A stretch of DNA of 45,123 bases, taken from the NCBI GenBank assembly GCA_043798445.1, contig JAZDOQ010000022.1, forward strand, positions 1 through 45,123, given 5' to 3'. Each line of letters starts with the position of its first letter. Position 1 is the first letter of the stretch. Below are positions 17,659 through 25,915 of the stretch, piece after piece. The DNA comes from CAIJMI01 sp043798445 (GTDB lineage Bacteria > Patescibacteriota > Microgenomatia > UBA10105 > UBA927). The notes below the pieces were generated by a model. It did not search any database and was not told the origin of the DNA. It saw nothing but the letters and a program-made list of their open reading frames with translations. The position numbers and the translations under genes are program-made.

Positions 17659-19488
17659 CTATCGCATAAACCACGCTTCAAGAATTTTTTTTGCAACAGG
17701 CGCTGCAATGTCGCTTCCCTCGCCAGCTCCCTCAACAAGGATGGTGATCGCAATTTCCGGATCTCCGGAAATGGTTTGCTTGGTATCTTCTTTTGTTGTC
17801 TCGGGGATTGGTGCAAATACCGTAAACCACGCATGGGTTTTGTCTTGCGGATCTCCAAATTCTGCAGTCCCCGTTTTACACGCAACTGGTATAAAAACTT
17901 TGCCAGCTGAGGGTGAAGCTGTTATGGCAAAATCAAACAACGGCCACCCGGTGCCGCCAGGGCTGCATGCTTCCCGCATACCTTCGGTTATGAGCGCTAT
18001 GGTTTCTTTGTGAACATCAAGGTCTTTACATGTTGATCCTTGAAATTTGCTTGTTGTTACCTTTTTAATGGTCGGCCGGCATAAAACACCGCCATTTGCA
18101 ATGACATTTGTCCATGTGTTTACCTGGAGCGGTGTAACCATTAAATATCCTTGTCCGATAGCAATATGGTACGTATCCCCCAAATACCATTCATTATTCC
18201 TCGCTTCCAAATCTTCAGGCGATACAAACCGTTTTTGTTTCCATGCAGGATCCGGCATAAGACCGCTTGCTTCACCAGACAGTTCAATACCAAGGGGTTT
18301 TCCAAGACCGACGCGATGCGCCCAGGAAGCAATTTTGGTAATACCAATCCATTCCCCAGCTTTGTAGAAAAAAATATCATTACTCCGCTGCATAGCTTTC
18401 ACAACATTCACGACGCCATCGGTTTTTCCGTACTGTTTGAAAAACCAGTTTGGAAACGTAAACGATCCGATCGTGATGACCCCAACATCCTCAACCGTCG
18501 TATCTTTTGTAAGCACCCCCTCTTCAAGTCCGGCAAGTGCCGTCACAATCTTAAACACTGATCCCGGCGGATACACACCCCCTATACTCCGGTTAAACAT
18601 TGGCTTGTCCGGATTATTCATGAGTGCGTTGTATTCTTCCTGAGACATGCCGGAAATGAATCGTGACGGAACATACGAAGGGCTGGAATATAATGCAAGG
18701 ATCTCTCCTGTTGTAGGCTTGCTCACAATAACAGCGCCTTTACCATATTCCGGAAACGATTCCCGAGCGCGTTCTGAAAGCCCGACATCCAAAGACAAAG
18801 TAATATTTTCTCCCGGAATTGCCGGATCAGATCCTAATACCCGAAGTATTTTTCCTGCTGCATCTACTTCAACGAGTTCTTTTCCATTTTTCCCCCGGAG
18901 CCGTTCTTCAAAAACCTCTTCCGCGCCAACTCTGCCGATGCGGTCACCAGGTCCATACCCGCGAAGCTCGTAATATTCATCTTTCAGTTCTTCTTGAGAC
19001 AATTCATTAATATACCCAACAACGTGTGCGGTCGCCTGTTCGTAAAGATATACCCGCTGATAATCAACTTCTAAGAATGAACCCATCGGTAATCCTTCCT
19101 GAAGCAATCGGTCACCGTCTTCCTGACTGATCCGAGTTGTACACTCCCGATGTATATCACTCCCTTCACATGGCCGTATCAACCGATACTGAGGCGTATT
19201 GGCAACCAATGGTTTACCCGTCCTGTCAAACAACAAACCACGGGGGGCATGACGAATAAGCATTCTCGTTCTGTTTCCGTCAGCAAGCGAGCGATATTCA
19301 TGTCCTTTCACAACCGTTAGATGAAACAAACGGAAAAAAAGAATAAATAGGCAAAAAAACAATATGCAGGTAAACAGTAAAAACCGTCCAGACCCACTCC
19401 ACCAAGATTCCGATTTCCCACGAAATAACCGTTTTGCATTTGTTGGTCCTCCGGTTACATTGTCTGAAAAAGCACTGCCGAGTTTCAT
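17659..19488 (-). CDS. mrdA: Penicillin-binding protein 2, peptidoglycan transpeptidase
   Basis: 609 residues: one N-terminal membrane anchor (about 36-60), a dimerisation/pedestal region, and a C-terminal transpeptidase with S310-V-F-K, S369-N-D and K537-T-G. This is the class B PBP of the elongation machinery that cross-links peptidoglycan outside the membrane. The gene is two genes downstream of mreB, the standard shape operon, although mreC, mreD and rodA are not in the window. Length is typical. Confidence 0.93.
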   Translation of the reverse strand: MKLGSAFSDNVTGGPTNAKRLFRGKSESWWSGSGRFLLFTCILFFCLFILFFRLFHLTVVKGHEYRSLADGNRTRMLIRHAPRGLLFDRTGKPLVANTPQYRLIRPCEGSDIHRECTTRISQEDGDRLLQEGLPMGSFLEVDYQRVYLYEQATAHVVGYINELSQEELKDEYYELRGYGPGDRIGRVGAEEVFEERLRGKNGKELVEVDAAGKILRVLGSDPAIPGENITLSLDVGLSERARESFPEYGKGAVIVSKPTTGEILALYSSPSYVPSRFISGMSQEEYNALMNNPDKPMFNRSIGGVYPPGSVFKIVTALAGLEEGVLTKDTTVEDVGVITIGSFTFPNWFFKQYGKTDGVVNVVKAMQRSNDIFFYKAGEWIGITKIASWAHRVGLGKPLGIELSGEASGLMPDPAWKQKRFVSPEDLEARNNEWYLGDTYHIAIGQGYLMVTPLQVNTWTNVIANGGVLCRPTIKKVTTSKFQGSTCKDLDVHKETIALITEGMREACSPGGTGWPLFDFAITASPSAGKVFIPVACKTGTAEFGDPQDKTHAWFTVFAPIPETTKEDTKQTISGDPEIAITILVEGAGEGSDIAAPVAKKILEAWFMR

Positions 19489-19503
19489 ATATATAAACGC
19501 TTG

Positions 19504-20076
19504 TTACAACAATTGCCAATATATGCCCGCGCCTACAATACATGCGCCATAGAATGTTCCCGTAATCACCTGAAAAACAGTGTGTCGTTTCAGTAGTACA
19601 CGTGACCATGCAAGAATCGGCAATACAAACACAAGCGCCCACGTGTATCCGCCGAACCAATACATCATCGACCCCACGAACAGTGTTGCGACGGTCAGGT
19701 GTCCTGAAATTTTAAACCAAAGGGTAACAAGAAAAAAACCGATATAAGTACTGCCAAACAACAAGAAAAACCGCGTTACGGTGGCATGCCCAAGAAAAGA
19801 AATCAAAATTACACCGATAATGAGAAAGACAAGAAATACAGACAATGCCTTCACCCGCTCCTGTCTGTTGCTAATATCCCAGCTTGAAATTTTTTTCTTT
19901 TTCATTGCATAAAGGAGAAGTCCGATGGTCGGAAAAACAATGCCAAGCAGTACCACCGAACAGTACAGAATAATTTCTTCTGTAGTAAGCGCTGCACGCG
20001 AAAGCGTAACAGCAAACAGAACGAGAAATAGTATCACTGGTTCAAAAATCCTGGAAATAATCGTGGCATATATCAT
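19504..20076 (-). CDS. PAP2-like membrane protein, divergent
   Basis: 190 residues from ATG 20076 with about six membrane segments. SGHLTVA near the fourth segment and R..LKRHTVFQVITG near the end resemble PAP2 motifs 2 and 3, but motif 1 (K..6..RP) is not evident; residues ISNRQER near 65-71 may stand in. A lipid-phosphatase or lipid-binding role linked to wall synthesis is inferred from its place between mreB and PBP2. The start is uncertain: a TTG at 20109 overlapping mreB, a TTG at 20082 behind AAAGGATGAG, or this ATG. Confidence 0.65.
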   Translation of the reverse strand: MIYATIISRIFEPVILFLVLFAVTLSRAALTTEEIILYCSVVLLGIVFPTIGLLLYAMKKKKISSWDISNRQERVKALSVFLVFLIIGVILISFLGHATVTRFFLLFGSTYIGFFLVTLWFKISGHLTVATLFVGSMMYWFGGYTWALVFVLPILAWSRVLLKRHTVFQVITGTFYGACIVGAGIYWQLL

Positions 20077-20089
20077 AGCCAAACCATTC

Positions 20090-21145
20090 TCATCCTTTCC
20101 GTTGGGCAACTTTTACCCGCCGCAAGAGCGCTGTGTCATCAAGTAAAATTCCGCATCCGCGGACCACTGCTGTCTGCGGATCCTCGGTAATCCATACAGG
20201 CATTTTTGTTTCTGTAGCAATAAGTTTGTCAATTCCCCTAATAAGTGATCCGCCGCCGGCAAGAACAATCCCGTGTTCCAAAATATCTCCAACAAGCTCA
20301 GGCGGTGTTTCTTCCATGGTTTCTGCAATACTTTCGATAATTTGGGAAATTACGGACGAAAGTGCTTCACGAATCTCTGATTCACTGATGCGGATGGACC
20401 GCGGCAGTCCGGTTTCAATATCCCGTCCCCGTACCACAGCCTGCCGGTCACTTTTTCCGACCGGATAAGCACTGCCAACCGCAATCTTCACAGCTTCTGC
20501 CGTTTGATCGCCAATGAGCATGCCGTATTTTACCCTGACAAATGTTTGAATTGCTTCATCCATCTCATCTCCTGCTGTACGGATACTGCGGTTTACCACA
20601 ATACCGCCAAGTGACAAAACGGCAATCTCTGTAGTGCCACCGCCGATGTCGCAGATAAAATTACCGCGTGATTCCTGAATCGGCAACTTTGAACCAATTG
20701 CTGCCGCCATTGGCTCTTCAATTAAGTATGCTTCTCTGGCTCCTGCCATGATGGCAGCTTCCTGCACTGCACGACGCTCCACCTCGGTGACCCCTGAAGG
20801 AATACCAATAACGACTTTTGGCCGGGGAATATTCGGAAGTAATTTATTTTTTGGCTGTTCATGCACAATGCCAATATAGTGTTTGAGCATTGCGGCGGTT
20901 GCATCAAAATCAGAAATAACACCATCTTTTAATGGTCTGATTGCTTCGATGGTTCCCGGGGTTTTCCCAAGCATCAATTTTGCTTCACGGCCAATAGCAA
21001 CAATTTGTTTTGACCGTTTATGTCTGGCAACAACGGACGGTTCACGGATGAGTATGCCTTTTCCTTTTACATACACGAGGGTATTTGCAGTACCAAGATC
21101 AATGCCTAAGTCATGGGAAAGTAGTCCGAAAAAAAAGTCTAACAT
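20090..21145 (-). CDS. mreB: Rod-shape protein MreB
   Basis: 351 residues, actin fold: phosphate-1 loop GIDLGTANT near 14-22, phosphate-2 DIGGGTTEI near 168-176, adenosine motif LAGGGSLIRG near 295-304. Polymerises under the membrane and guides PBP2-dependent elongation. First gene of the minus-strand shape unit; TAGAAT lies 10 bases upstream of the ATG and the start overlaps a TATAATG string. Ends with TGA, direct evidence that TGA is a stop here. Confidence 0.96.
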   Translation of the reverse strand: MLDFFFGLLSHDLGIDLGTANTLVYVKGKGILIREPSVVARHKRSKQIVAIGREAKLMLGKTPGTIEAIRPLKDGVISDFDATAAMLKHYIGIVHEQPKNKLLPNIPRPKVVIGIPSGVTEVERRAVQEAAIMAGAREAYLIEEPMAAAIGSKLPIQESRGNFICDIGGGTTEIAVLSLGGIVVNRSIRTAGDEMDEAIQTFVRVKYGMLIGDQTAEAVKIAVGSAYPVGKSDRQAVVRGRDIETGLPRSIRISESEIREALSSVISQIIESIAETMEETPPELVGDILEHGIVLAGGGSLIRGIDKLIATETKMPVWITEDPQTAVVRGCGILLDDTALLRRVKVAQRKG

Positions 21146-21189
21146 TATATCAGTTATTCTAACACAAATTATGTGATACGCTTAATACC

Positions 21190-21981
21190 ATGGAACCGAG
21201 TGATATAGAGCAACTTCGTGATTTACCAAAACCCCCGAAGCAACTTTTTTTTATCGGCCATCCGACGAAACAACTCTTCTCCCATTGTGTTGCGATTGTC
21301 GGCGCCCGCAACATGACAGAATATGGGAAACGTATCATTGAATCACTTGTTCCAAAACTTGTTTTTGAGAAAAAAACGATTGTATCCGGATTTATGCGCG
21401 GCGTCGATCAATACGTCCATAAAATCTGCATCGAACATGGCGGAAAAACAATTGCAGTTCTTGGCTGGGGCATCGACACTGTGCTTTCGGGAGATGATAA
21501 AAAACTCGCAGAGGGAATTGTTTCCCATGGCGGAATATTGTTATCAGAATGGCAAACACAACGACCGACGCTGTGGACATTTCCAGTACGAAACAGGATT
21601 GTCGCCGCACTGGGAGATGAAGTCTACGTCATTGAAGCAGGATTAAAAAGCGGATCACTGATTACCGCAAATTGGGCAATAAAACTGAAACGAACCCTGT
21701 TTGCCGTACCGGGACCAATTACTAGCCGGGTTTCTGAAGGAACCAACTTATTGATTGCAAAAGGCCTTGCAACTATGTGGCTCGGAGTGCGACAACAATC
21801 AGTCTATGAACCTTCCGATGATCCAATCATCCGTATGCTTGAACAAGAACCACTCACGATTGACCAACTTGCACGGAATGTAAACACACCCATTGCAGAA
21901 CTTGGAGCTTCACTTTCTCTGTTGCTTTTATCCGGATCTATTATCGAACGCGACGGTGTATACTATACCCAAAGCAAATAA
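21190..21981 (+). CDS. DprA/Smf family protein (second, divergent copy)
   Basis: 263 residues. Core motifs are altered relative to the copy at 15449: VGARNMTEYG for GSR..S.YG, SGFMRGVDQYVHK for SG.A.GID...H, but FPVRNRI, SGSLITA and FAVPG are retained. The N-terminal domain is nearly absent, and a C-terminal winged-helix (about 215-260, TIDQLARNVNTPIAEL) is present, which the other copy lacks. It precedes comM by 4 bp. Probable role in processing of incoming DNA; functional split from the first DprA is inferred. Confidence 0.85.
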   Translation: MEPSDIEQLRDLPKPPKQLFFIGHPTKQLFSHCVAIVGARNMTEYGKRIIESLVPKLVFEKKTIVSGFMRGVDQYVHKICIEHGGKTIAVLGWGIDTVLSGDDKKLAEGIVSHGGILLSEWQTQRPTLWTFPVRNRIVAALGDEVYVIEAGLKSGSLITANWAIKLKRTLFAVPGPITSRVSEGTNLLIAKGLATMWLGVRQQSVYEPSDDPIIRMLEQEPLTIDQLARNVNTPIAELGASLSLLLLSGSIIERDGVYYTQSK

Positions 21982-21985
21982 AAGT

Positions 21986-23524
21986 ATGCTGACAAAAATC
22001 CGATCTGCTGCCAATATCGGACTGACGACCATACCCATTGATGTTGAGGTTGATGTGGCAACCGCCGGATTCCCGGGATTTACCATTGTCGGGCTTGCCA
22101 GCAAAGCAGTTGAGGAGGCACGTGAACGGGTTAAAACTGCAATTATTAATTCAGGTTTTGATTTTCCGCCCAAGAAAATTACCGTCAATTTAGCTCCCGC
22201 AGATATTCCAAAAGACGGTGCAGCATACGATTTACCGATTGCGGTAGGTATTCTTATTGCAAGTGAACAGCTGCCAAAAGAAACGGTATTTAATCTAAAA
22301 AAACAATTTTTTTATGGTGAATTATCACTGGACGGGACACTGCGACCAACCCGCGGTGTGCTGTTATTAGCATTATTTGCCAATAAAATTGCAGCATCAG
22401 AACTCTTTGTCCCTGAAGCATCCGCAAATGAGGCATCAGTCGTGAATATTTCTGTCTACCCCGCACCGACATTACATCGGTTAATCCAGCATTTCATGAA
22501 AACAAAACTTCTGACAGCGATTGATTATGTATCGACGAAAGAAACGCTTGATCTTGAACCGCCGGAATTTGATATTGCAGAAGTTGCAGGACAAGAACAG
22601 GCAAAACGCGCCCTCATTATTGCCGCTGCCGGTGGACACAACATGCTCATGTTCGGCCCGCCAGGAACCGGAAAAACCATGCTTGCACGCGCTCTCCCCG
22701 GCATTTTACCTCCGCTCAATGAGCAGGAAGCACTGGAAGTAACGCGCATCTATTCCATTTCAGGATTATTACCTCCTGGTGCGTCATTGATTACCAAACG
22801 GCCTTTCCGCGCACCGCATCATGGCGTATCAACGGTAGGCATCATTGGCGGCGGCAGTAACCCAATGCCTGGTGAAGTCAGTCTTGCACATTTAGGCGTA
22901 TTATTCTTAGACGAAATGCCGGAATTTCCACGGAGTGCCTTAGAAAGTTTACGCCAGCCGATGGAAGACGGAACAGTTGAAATTGTCCGTGTTGCGGGAC
23001 ATGTCAGGTATCCAGCAAGCTTTACGCTTCTTTCTGCAATTAATCCATGTCCATGCGGGTATCTTGGACATCCAAAACGGCAATGCACCTGCAGTGAACG
23101 ACAAATAGCAAATTATCGCCATCGAATTTCAGGGCCTGTCCTTGATCGTATTGATTTACATGTTTCCGTATCGGTGATTGCCGTCGATAAACTTTCGTTA
23201 TCGCTGAAAAACAATCCCAACGCCATTACGTCAAAACAAGCAAAGGAGATGGTTATTACTGCGCGCTCTATTCAAACAAAACGCTTTTCCGGAACAAACA
23301 TCTACACCAATTCTCAAATGAGAAACAAAGATGTGAAACAATTTTGTCCGCTGTCGCCTGAAGCGGAGAATATTTTGAAACTTGCTTCTGAAACGTATAA
23401 TTTTTCCGCACGAAGTTATATCAGAATCATTAAAGTGGCCCGAACGATTGCAGATCTTGACCGCAAAAAGGATATTTCGCCTATGCATATCGCTGAAGCC
23501 CTCCAATACAAACAACTGGTATGA
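21986..23524 (+). CDS. comM: ComM/YifB family AAA+ ATPase
   Basis: 512 residues from ATG 21986. N-terminal ChlI-like domain (PGFTIVGL, ITVNLAPAD.PK.G..YDLPIA), Walker A GPPGTGKT near 224-231, Walker B LFLDEMPEF, a Cys cluster NPCPCGYLG.....CTC, and a C-terminal Mg-chelatase domain. ComM is a hexameric helicase that extends branch migration in natural transformation. Flanked by the second dprA and yraN, matching the common dprA-comM-yraN grouping. Confidence 0.93.
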   Translation: MLTKIRSAANIGLTTIPIDVEVDVATAGFPGFTIVGLASKAVEEARERVKTAIINSGFDFPPKKITVNLAPADIPKDGAAYDLPIAVGILIASEQLPKETVFNLKKQFFYGELSLDGTLRPTRGVLLLALFANKIAASELFVPEASANEASVVNISVYPAPTLHRLIQHFMKTKLLTAIDYVSTKETLDLEPPEFDIAEVAGQEQAKRALIIAAAGGHNMLMFGPPGTGKTMLARALPGILPPLNEQEALEVTRIYSISGLLPPGASLITKRPFRAPHHGVSTVGIIGGGSNPMPGEVSLAHLGVLFLDEMPEFPRSALESLRQPMEDGTVEIVRVAGHVRYPASFTLLSAINPCPCGYLGHPKRQCTCSERQIANYRHRISGPVLDRIDLHVSVSVIAVDKLSLSLKNNPNAITSKQAKEMVITARSIQTKRFSGTNIYTNSQMRNKDVKQFCPLSPEAENILKLASETYNFSARSYIRIIKVARTIADLDRKKDISPMHIAEALQYKQLV

Positions 23525-23874
23525 AAAAGTTAAATAGCGTTACGGGAAAATACGGTGAAGCCGTTGCTGCAGAACTGTTAACAACCAAGGGATACACAAT
23601 AATAGAACGAAACTGGCGGAATAAGTTTGGAGAGATTGATATCATCGCAAAAAAGAATGGTGTTTTGGTGTTTGTGGAAGTAAAAACAAAAGTGGGAGAA
23701 TTGTTTGGCACCCCGGAAGAAATGGTCGGATCGAAAAAATTAAACAAAGTCCGTCACATGGCAACAATCTATATGAACGGTGTTGAAGTTCCCTGCAGAA
23801 TTGATGTCGTTGCGATTATTCTTGGAGATGACAATGCTGTTTTGCGTGTGAACCATTACGAAAATGTATACTAG
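23521..23874 (+). CDS. yraN: YraN family (UPF0102) endonuclease-like protein
   Basis: 117 residues with the Holliday-junction-resolvase-like core: GKYGEAVAAELL, GEIDIIAKKNGVLVFVEVKTK (E..D...EVK catalytic pattern near 39-58). Family members are predicted nucleases of unproven role, often next to comM. Overlaps comM by 4 bp. Confidence 0.9.
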   Translation: MKKLNSVTGKYGEAVAAELLTTKGYTIIERNWRNKFGEIDIIAKKNGVLVFVEVKTKVGELFGTPEEMVGSKKLNKVRHMATIYMNGVEVPCRIDVVAIILGDDNAVLRVNHYENVY

Positions 23875-23911
23875 TCCCGGCATCAGTAAAACCGTTATAC
23901 TATTGCGTAGT

Positions 23912-24436
23912 ATGCCAAAAGAAAAAGAAAAATCACCAAGTAAACAACAACCCCATGTCGTATACGAGCCTTTCTATGATGGCGCTCATATCCAATCACG
24001 CACCCCATATCCAGATGATCTAACCATGCAGAACCCGGACGAGCTTTTTCTTACCGAACTTTTACAAACATCAGAACAAGAAGCAGATGCCATAGAACAA
24101 CACGTTATTGGAAAAATACACGGGAATATCCGTAAGATAAGAGGTGCTATCATCAACAACACCACATTCCGAAAACCAGTAGAAACACAATTTACAATCC
24201 TTGAATCGGCAGGACGCCTTGGCCTTGCCCGTTTTAACAAAGACAAACACGGTCCATGGACGGATCTTCAAGATATGGAACTGACCCCTGTTGAATTTAT
24301 TCGTTGGTATAGAGATCAAGAAGAGCCAACACCAGGACTACTGAAAGAATTTATGAATCTCAGAAAACAACAATCCGCCTCAAAAATGCACTGGGAATCA
24401 AAACATCATCCAAAACCAAAACGACAAACGAAGTAA
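23912..24436 (+). CDS. Hypothetical protein, 174 residues
   Basis: Soluble and highly charged, with basic Lys-rich ends and a central helical part (about 50-150) containing LTELLQTSEQEADAIEQ and ELTPVEFIRWYRDQ. No family recognised. I start it at 23912 because TATACT ends 10 bases before this ATG; an earlier ATG at 23864 would overlap yraN. It converges with the gene ending at 24440, with only 3 bases between stops. Confidence 0.6.
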   Translation: MPKEKEKSPSKQQPHVVYEPFYDGAHIQSRTPYPDDLTMQNPDELFLTELLQTSEQEADAIEQHVIGKIHGNIRKIRGAIINNTTFRKPVETQFTILESAGRLGLARFNKDKHGPWTDLQDMELTPVEFIRWYRDQEEPTPGLLKEFMNLRKQQSASKMHWESKHHPKPKRQTK

Positions 24437-24439
24437 CTC

Positions 24440-24853
24440 CTATTTCTTGTGTTTTAAATAATCCCAGGTCGCACTAATCCGTATTTCCTGAGTTTTGTCT
24501 GGATCTTTCCAATCAGGAGTGCCTATAATGCCGCGGGCCTTAAACGCCAGCTCTTGAAACTCTTTTAATGCGCCCGTATCTTTGTATGAACTACGTGCAA
24601 TGGATTCATTCATATGCCTTCGAACGTGTTCGAGCACATCCATCGCATCTTGTTTTCCATATATCTTTTCCATTTCGCAAGCCAAATATTCTTCTTTTCC
24701 TTCTTCTCTCTCCCCAAGCATCCGCTTCAACTCGTTAACAAATGTCATACTTGTCTCCCATTTCGGACGCCTGGTAAAATCAATGGTTTTGAAAAATGGA
24801 ACAGGGTTATCTTTTTGAATTGGTAACGGACTACCAGGTTGCTGCTCAGACAT
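24440..24853 (-). CDS. Hypothetical protein, 137 residues
   Basis: Soluble, helical, rich in Glu and Lys (LKRMLGEREEGKEEYLACEM), no recognised family. TATAAT 8 bases before the ATG supports a leaderless start. It shares charged, small character with the convergent gene at 23912, but no alignment is obvious. Confidence 0.6.
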   Translation of the reverse strand: MSEQQPGSPLPIQKDNPVPFFKTIDFTRRPKWETSMTFVNELKRMLGEREEGKEEYLACEMEKIYGKQDAMDVLEHVRRHMNESIARSSYKDTGALKEFQELAFKARGIIGTPDWKDPDKTQEIRISATWDYLKHKK

Positions 24854-24861
24854 ATAATCGT

Positions 24862-24867
24862 ATTATA
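24862..24867 (-). promoter_or_regulatory. -10 element TATAAT, 8 bases before an ATG
   Basis: Perfect -10 hexamer on the minus strand in front of the gene starting at 24853. No good -35 is visible. The distance implies an mRNA with no or almost no 5' leader. Confidence 0.5.
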
Positions 24868-24903
24868 CTGCATTATCACCCCTCTCTCATGCAGAAAAAC
24901 TGT

Positions 24904-24925
24904 AAAAAAACTTGAGAAGCTCAAG
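24904..24925 (-). terminator. Rho-independent terminator, minus strand
   Basis: Perfect 6-bp stem CTTGAG/CTCAAG (24911-24916 with 24920-24925), a 3-base loop and seven T on the minus strand. It lies upstream of the minus-strand promoter at 24862 and so would stop antisense transcripts from the toxin-antitoxin locus rather than end an annotated gene. Confidence 0.5.
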
Positions 24926-24964
24926 GGTACCCGAACAAGTCAATCCACTCCTATTTATATATGC

Positions 24965-24970
24965 TATACT
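24965..24970 (+). promoter_or_regulatory. -10 element of the toxin-antitoxin-like pair
   Basis: TATACT ends 8 bases before the ATG at 24979; the -35 region is weak. Leaderless arrangement. Confidence 0.5.
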
Positions 24971-24978
24971 ACTTGTAT

Positions 24979-25311
24979 ATGCTTACCAATCACCCACCGG
25001 CATTCCTCCAACCATATCTTTGGTCAACAAATGTTCAACAAATTAACATTCAAAAAGACAAATGGTATATCATTCATCAACTTCTCTACTATGGAAACAT
25101 AAAAGAACTCCAATGGCTATTCTCCACTTATTCACAAAAAGAAATTGTTGATACCTTCATCAAACAACCGGCAAAAATGTATTCTAGTCAAGCATATCTG
25201 TTTGTAAAAAATTATCTCTTGTCACTTTCTCGTATTCACCTGAATAAAGATGATTATGTCACATCTATTTCTGGACCAGTTCGACAACGCGCGTCAGACC
25301 ATATTTCCTAA
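24979..25311 (+). CDS. DUF6922-like protein, antitoxin-position gene
   Basis: 110 residues. The N-terminal P.FL..YLW......I...K..YIIHQLLYYGNIKELQWLFSTYS pattern matches, from memory, small proteins (DUF6922) that precede AbiEii-type nucleotidyltransferases in many bacteria. No DNA-binding motif is obvious. It overlaps the next gene by 62 bp in another frame, a strong sign of coupled translation. Role as an antitoxin is inferred only from position. Confidence 0.65.
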   Translation: MLTNHPPAFLQPYLWSTNVQQINIQKDKWYIIHQLLYYGNIKELQWLFSTYSQKEIVDTFIKQPAKMYSSQAYLFVKNYLLSLSRIHLNKDDYVTSISGPVRQRASDHIS

Positions 25312-25903
25312 GCTAGCTGCGTTTTCTCCATCATTTACGCTTGCTGGCGGTACGGCAATGATGCTTCAGATTGGTCATCGACAATCGTATGATTTTGATT
25401 GTTTTTGCTTTGAACCGCTTACAAATAAGGTTCGTAAAAAGGCAACAACACTATTTGGTAAAGATACAAAAATAAAATTCGATACCCCCGATATTTTTTC
25501 TGTCATCACACCAGAATTAGTAGAAGTCACATTGGTTTCTTATCCTTATCATCCTCTCCGACCAACAATCTCAACACCATCTATTGCTCTTCTTCACATG
25601 GATGATCTGGTTGCCAATAAAGCTCATACGCTCGGTCGCCGTAATGCGTGGCGGGATTATGTGGATTTATTTTTCGTTCTCAAATGGAATCTCTATTCTC
25701 TAACATCAATAATCTCATTGACTGAAAAAAAATACGGCAATGAATTTAACGCACGACTGTTTTTAGGACAACTGACGTACTTTCAAGATATCAATGTTAT
25801 GAAAACAACCTTTCTGAAAGAATCATATACCCCTGAAGAAATACAAACTTTTTTAGGCACCGCAGTACGAAACTATTTGCAAAACATACTCCCAATATCA
25901 TAA
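25250..25903 (+). CDS. AbiEii/AbiGii-family nucleotidyltransferase, putative toxin
   Basis: 217 residues. FTLAGGTAMMLQIGHRQSYDFD (29-50) is the nucleotidyltransferase signature: GGTA followed by HR.S.DFD with two carboxylates (D48, D50). LLHMDDLVANKAHTLGRRNAWRDYVDLFF is the second conserved helix block with the K..A..RR...RD.VDLFF pattern. Characterised relatives (AbiEii, MenT) modify tRNA or other targets and block translation. A second ATG at 25256 is equally plausible. Paired with the upstream overlapping gene. Confidence 0.8.
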   Translation: MIMSHLFLDQFDNARQTIFPKLAAFSPSFTLAGGTAMMLQIGHRQSYDFDCFCFEPLTNKVRKKATTLFGKDTKIKFDTPDIFSVITPELVEVTLVSYPYHPLRPTISTPSIALLHMDDLVANKAHTLGRRNAWRDYVDLFFVLKWNLYSLTSIISLTEKKYGNEFNARLFLGQLTYFQDINVMKTTFLKESYTPEEIQTFLGTAVRNYLQNILPIS

Positions 25904-25915
25904 ACTTATATCCAC

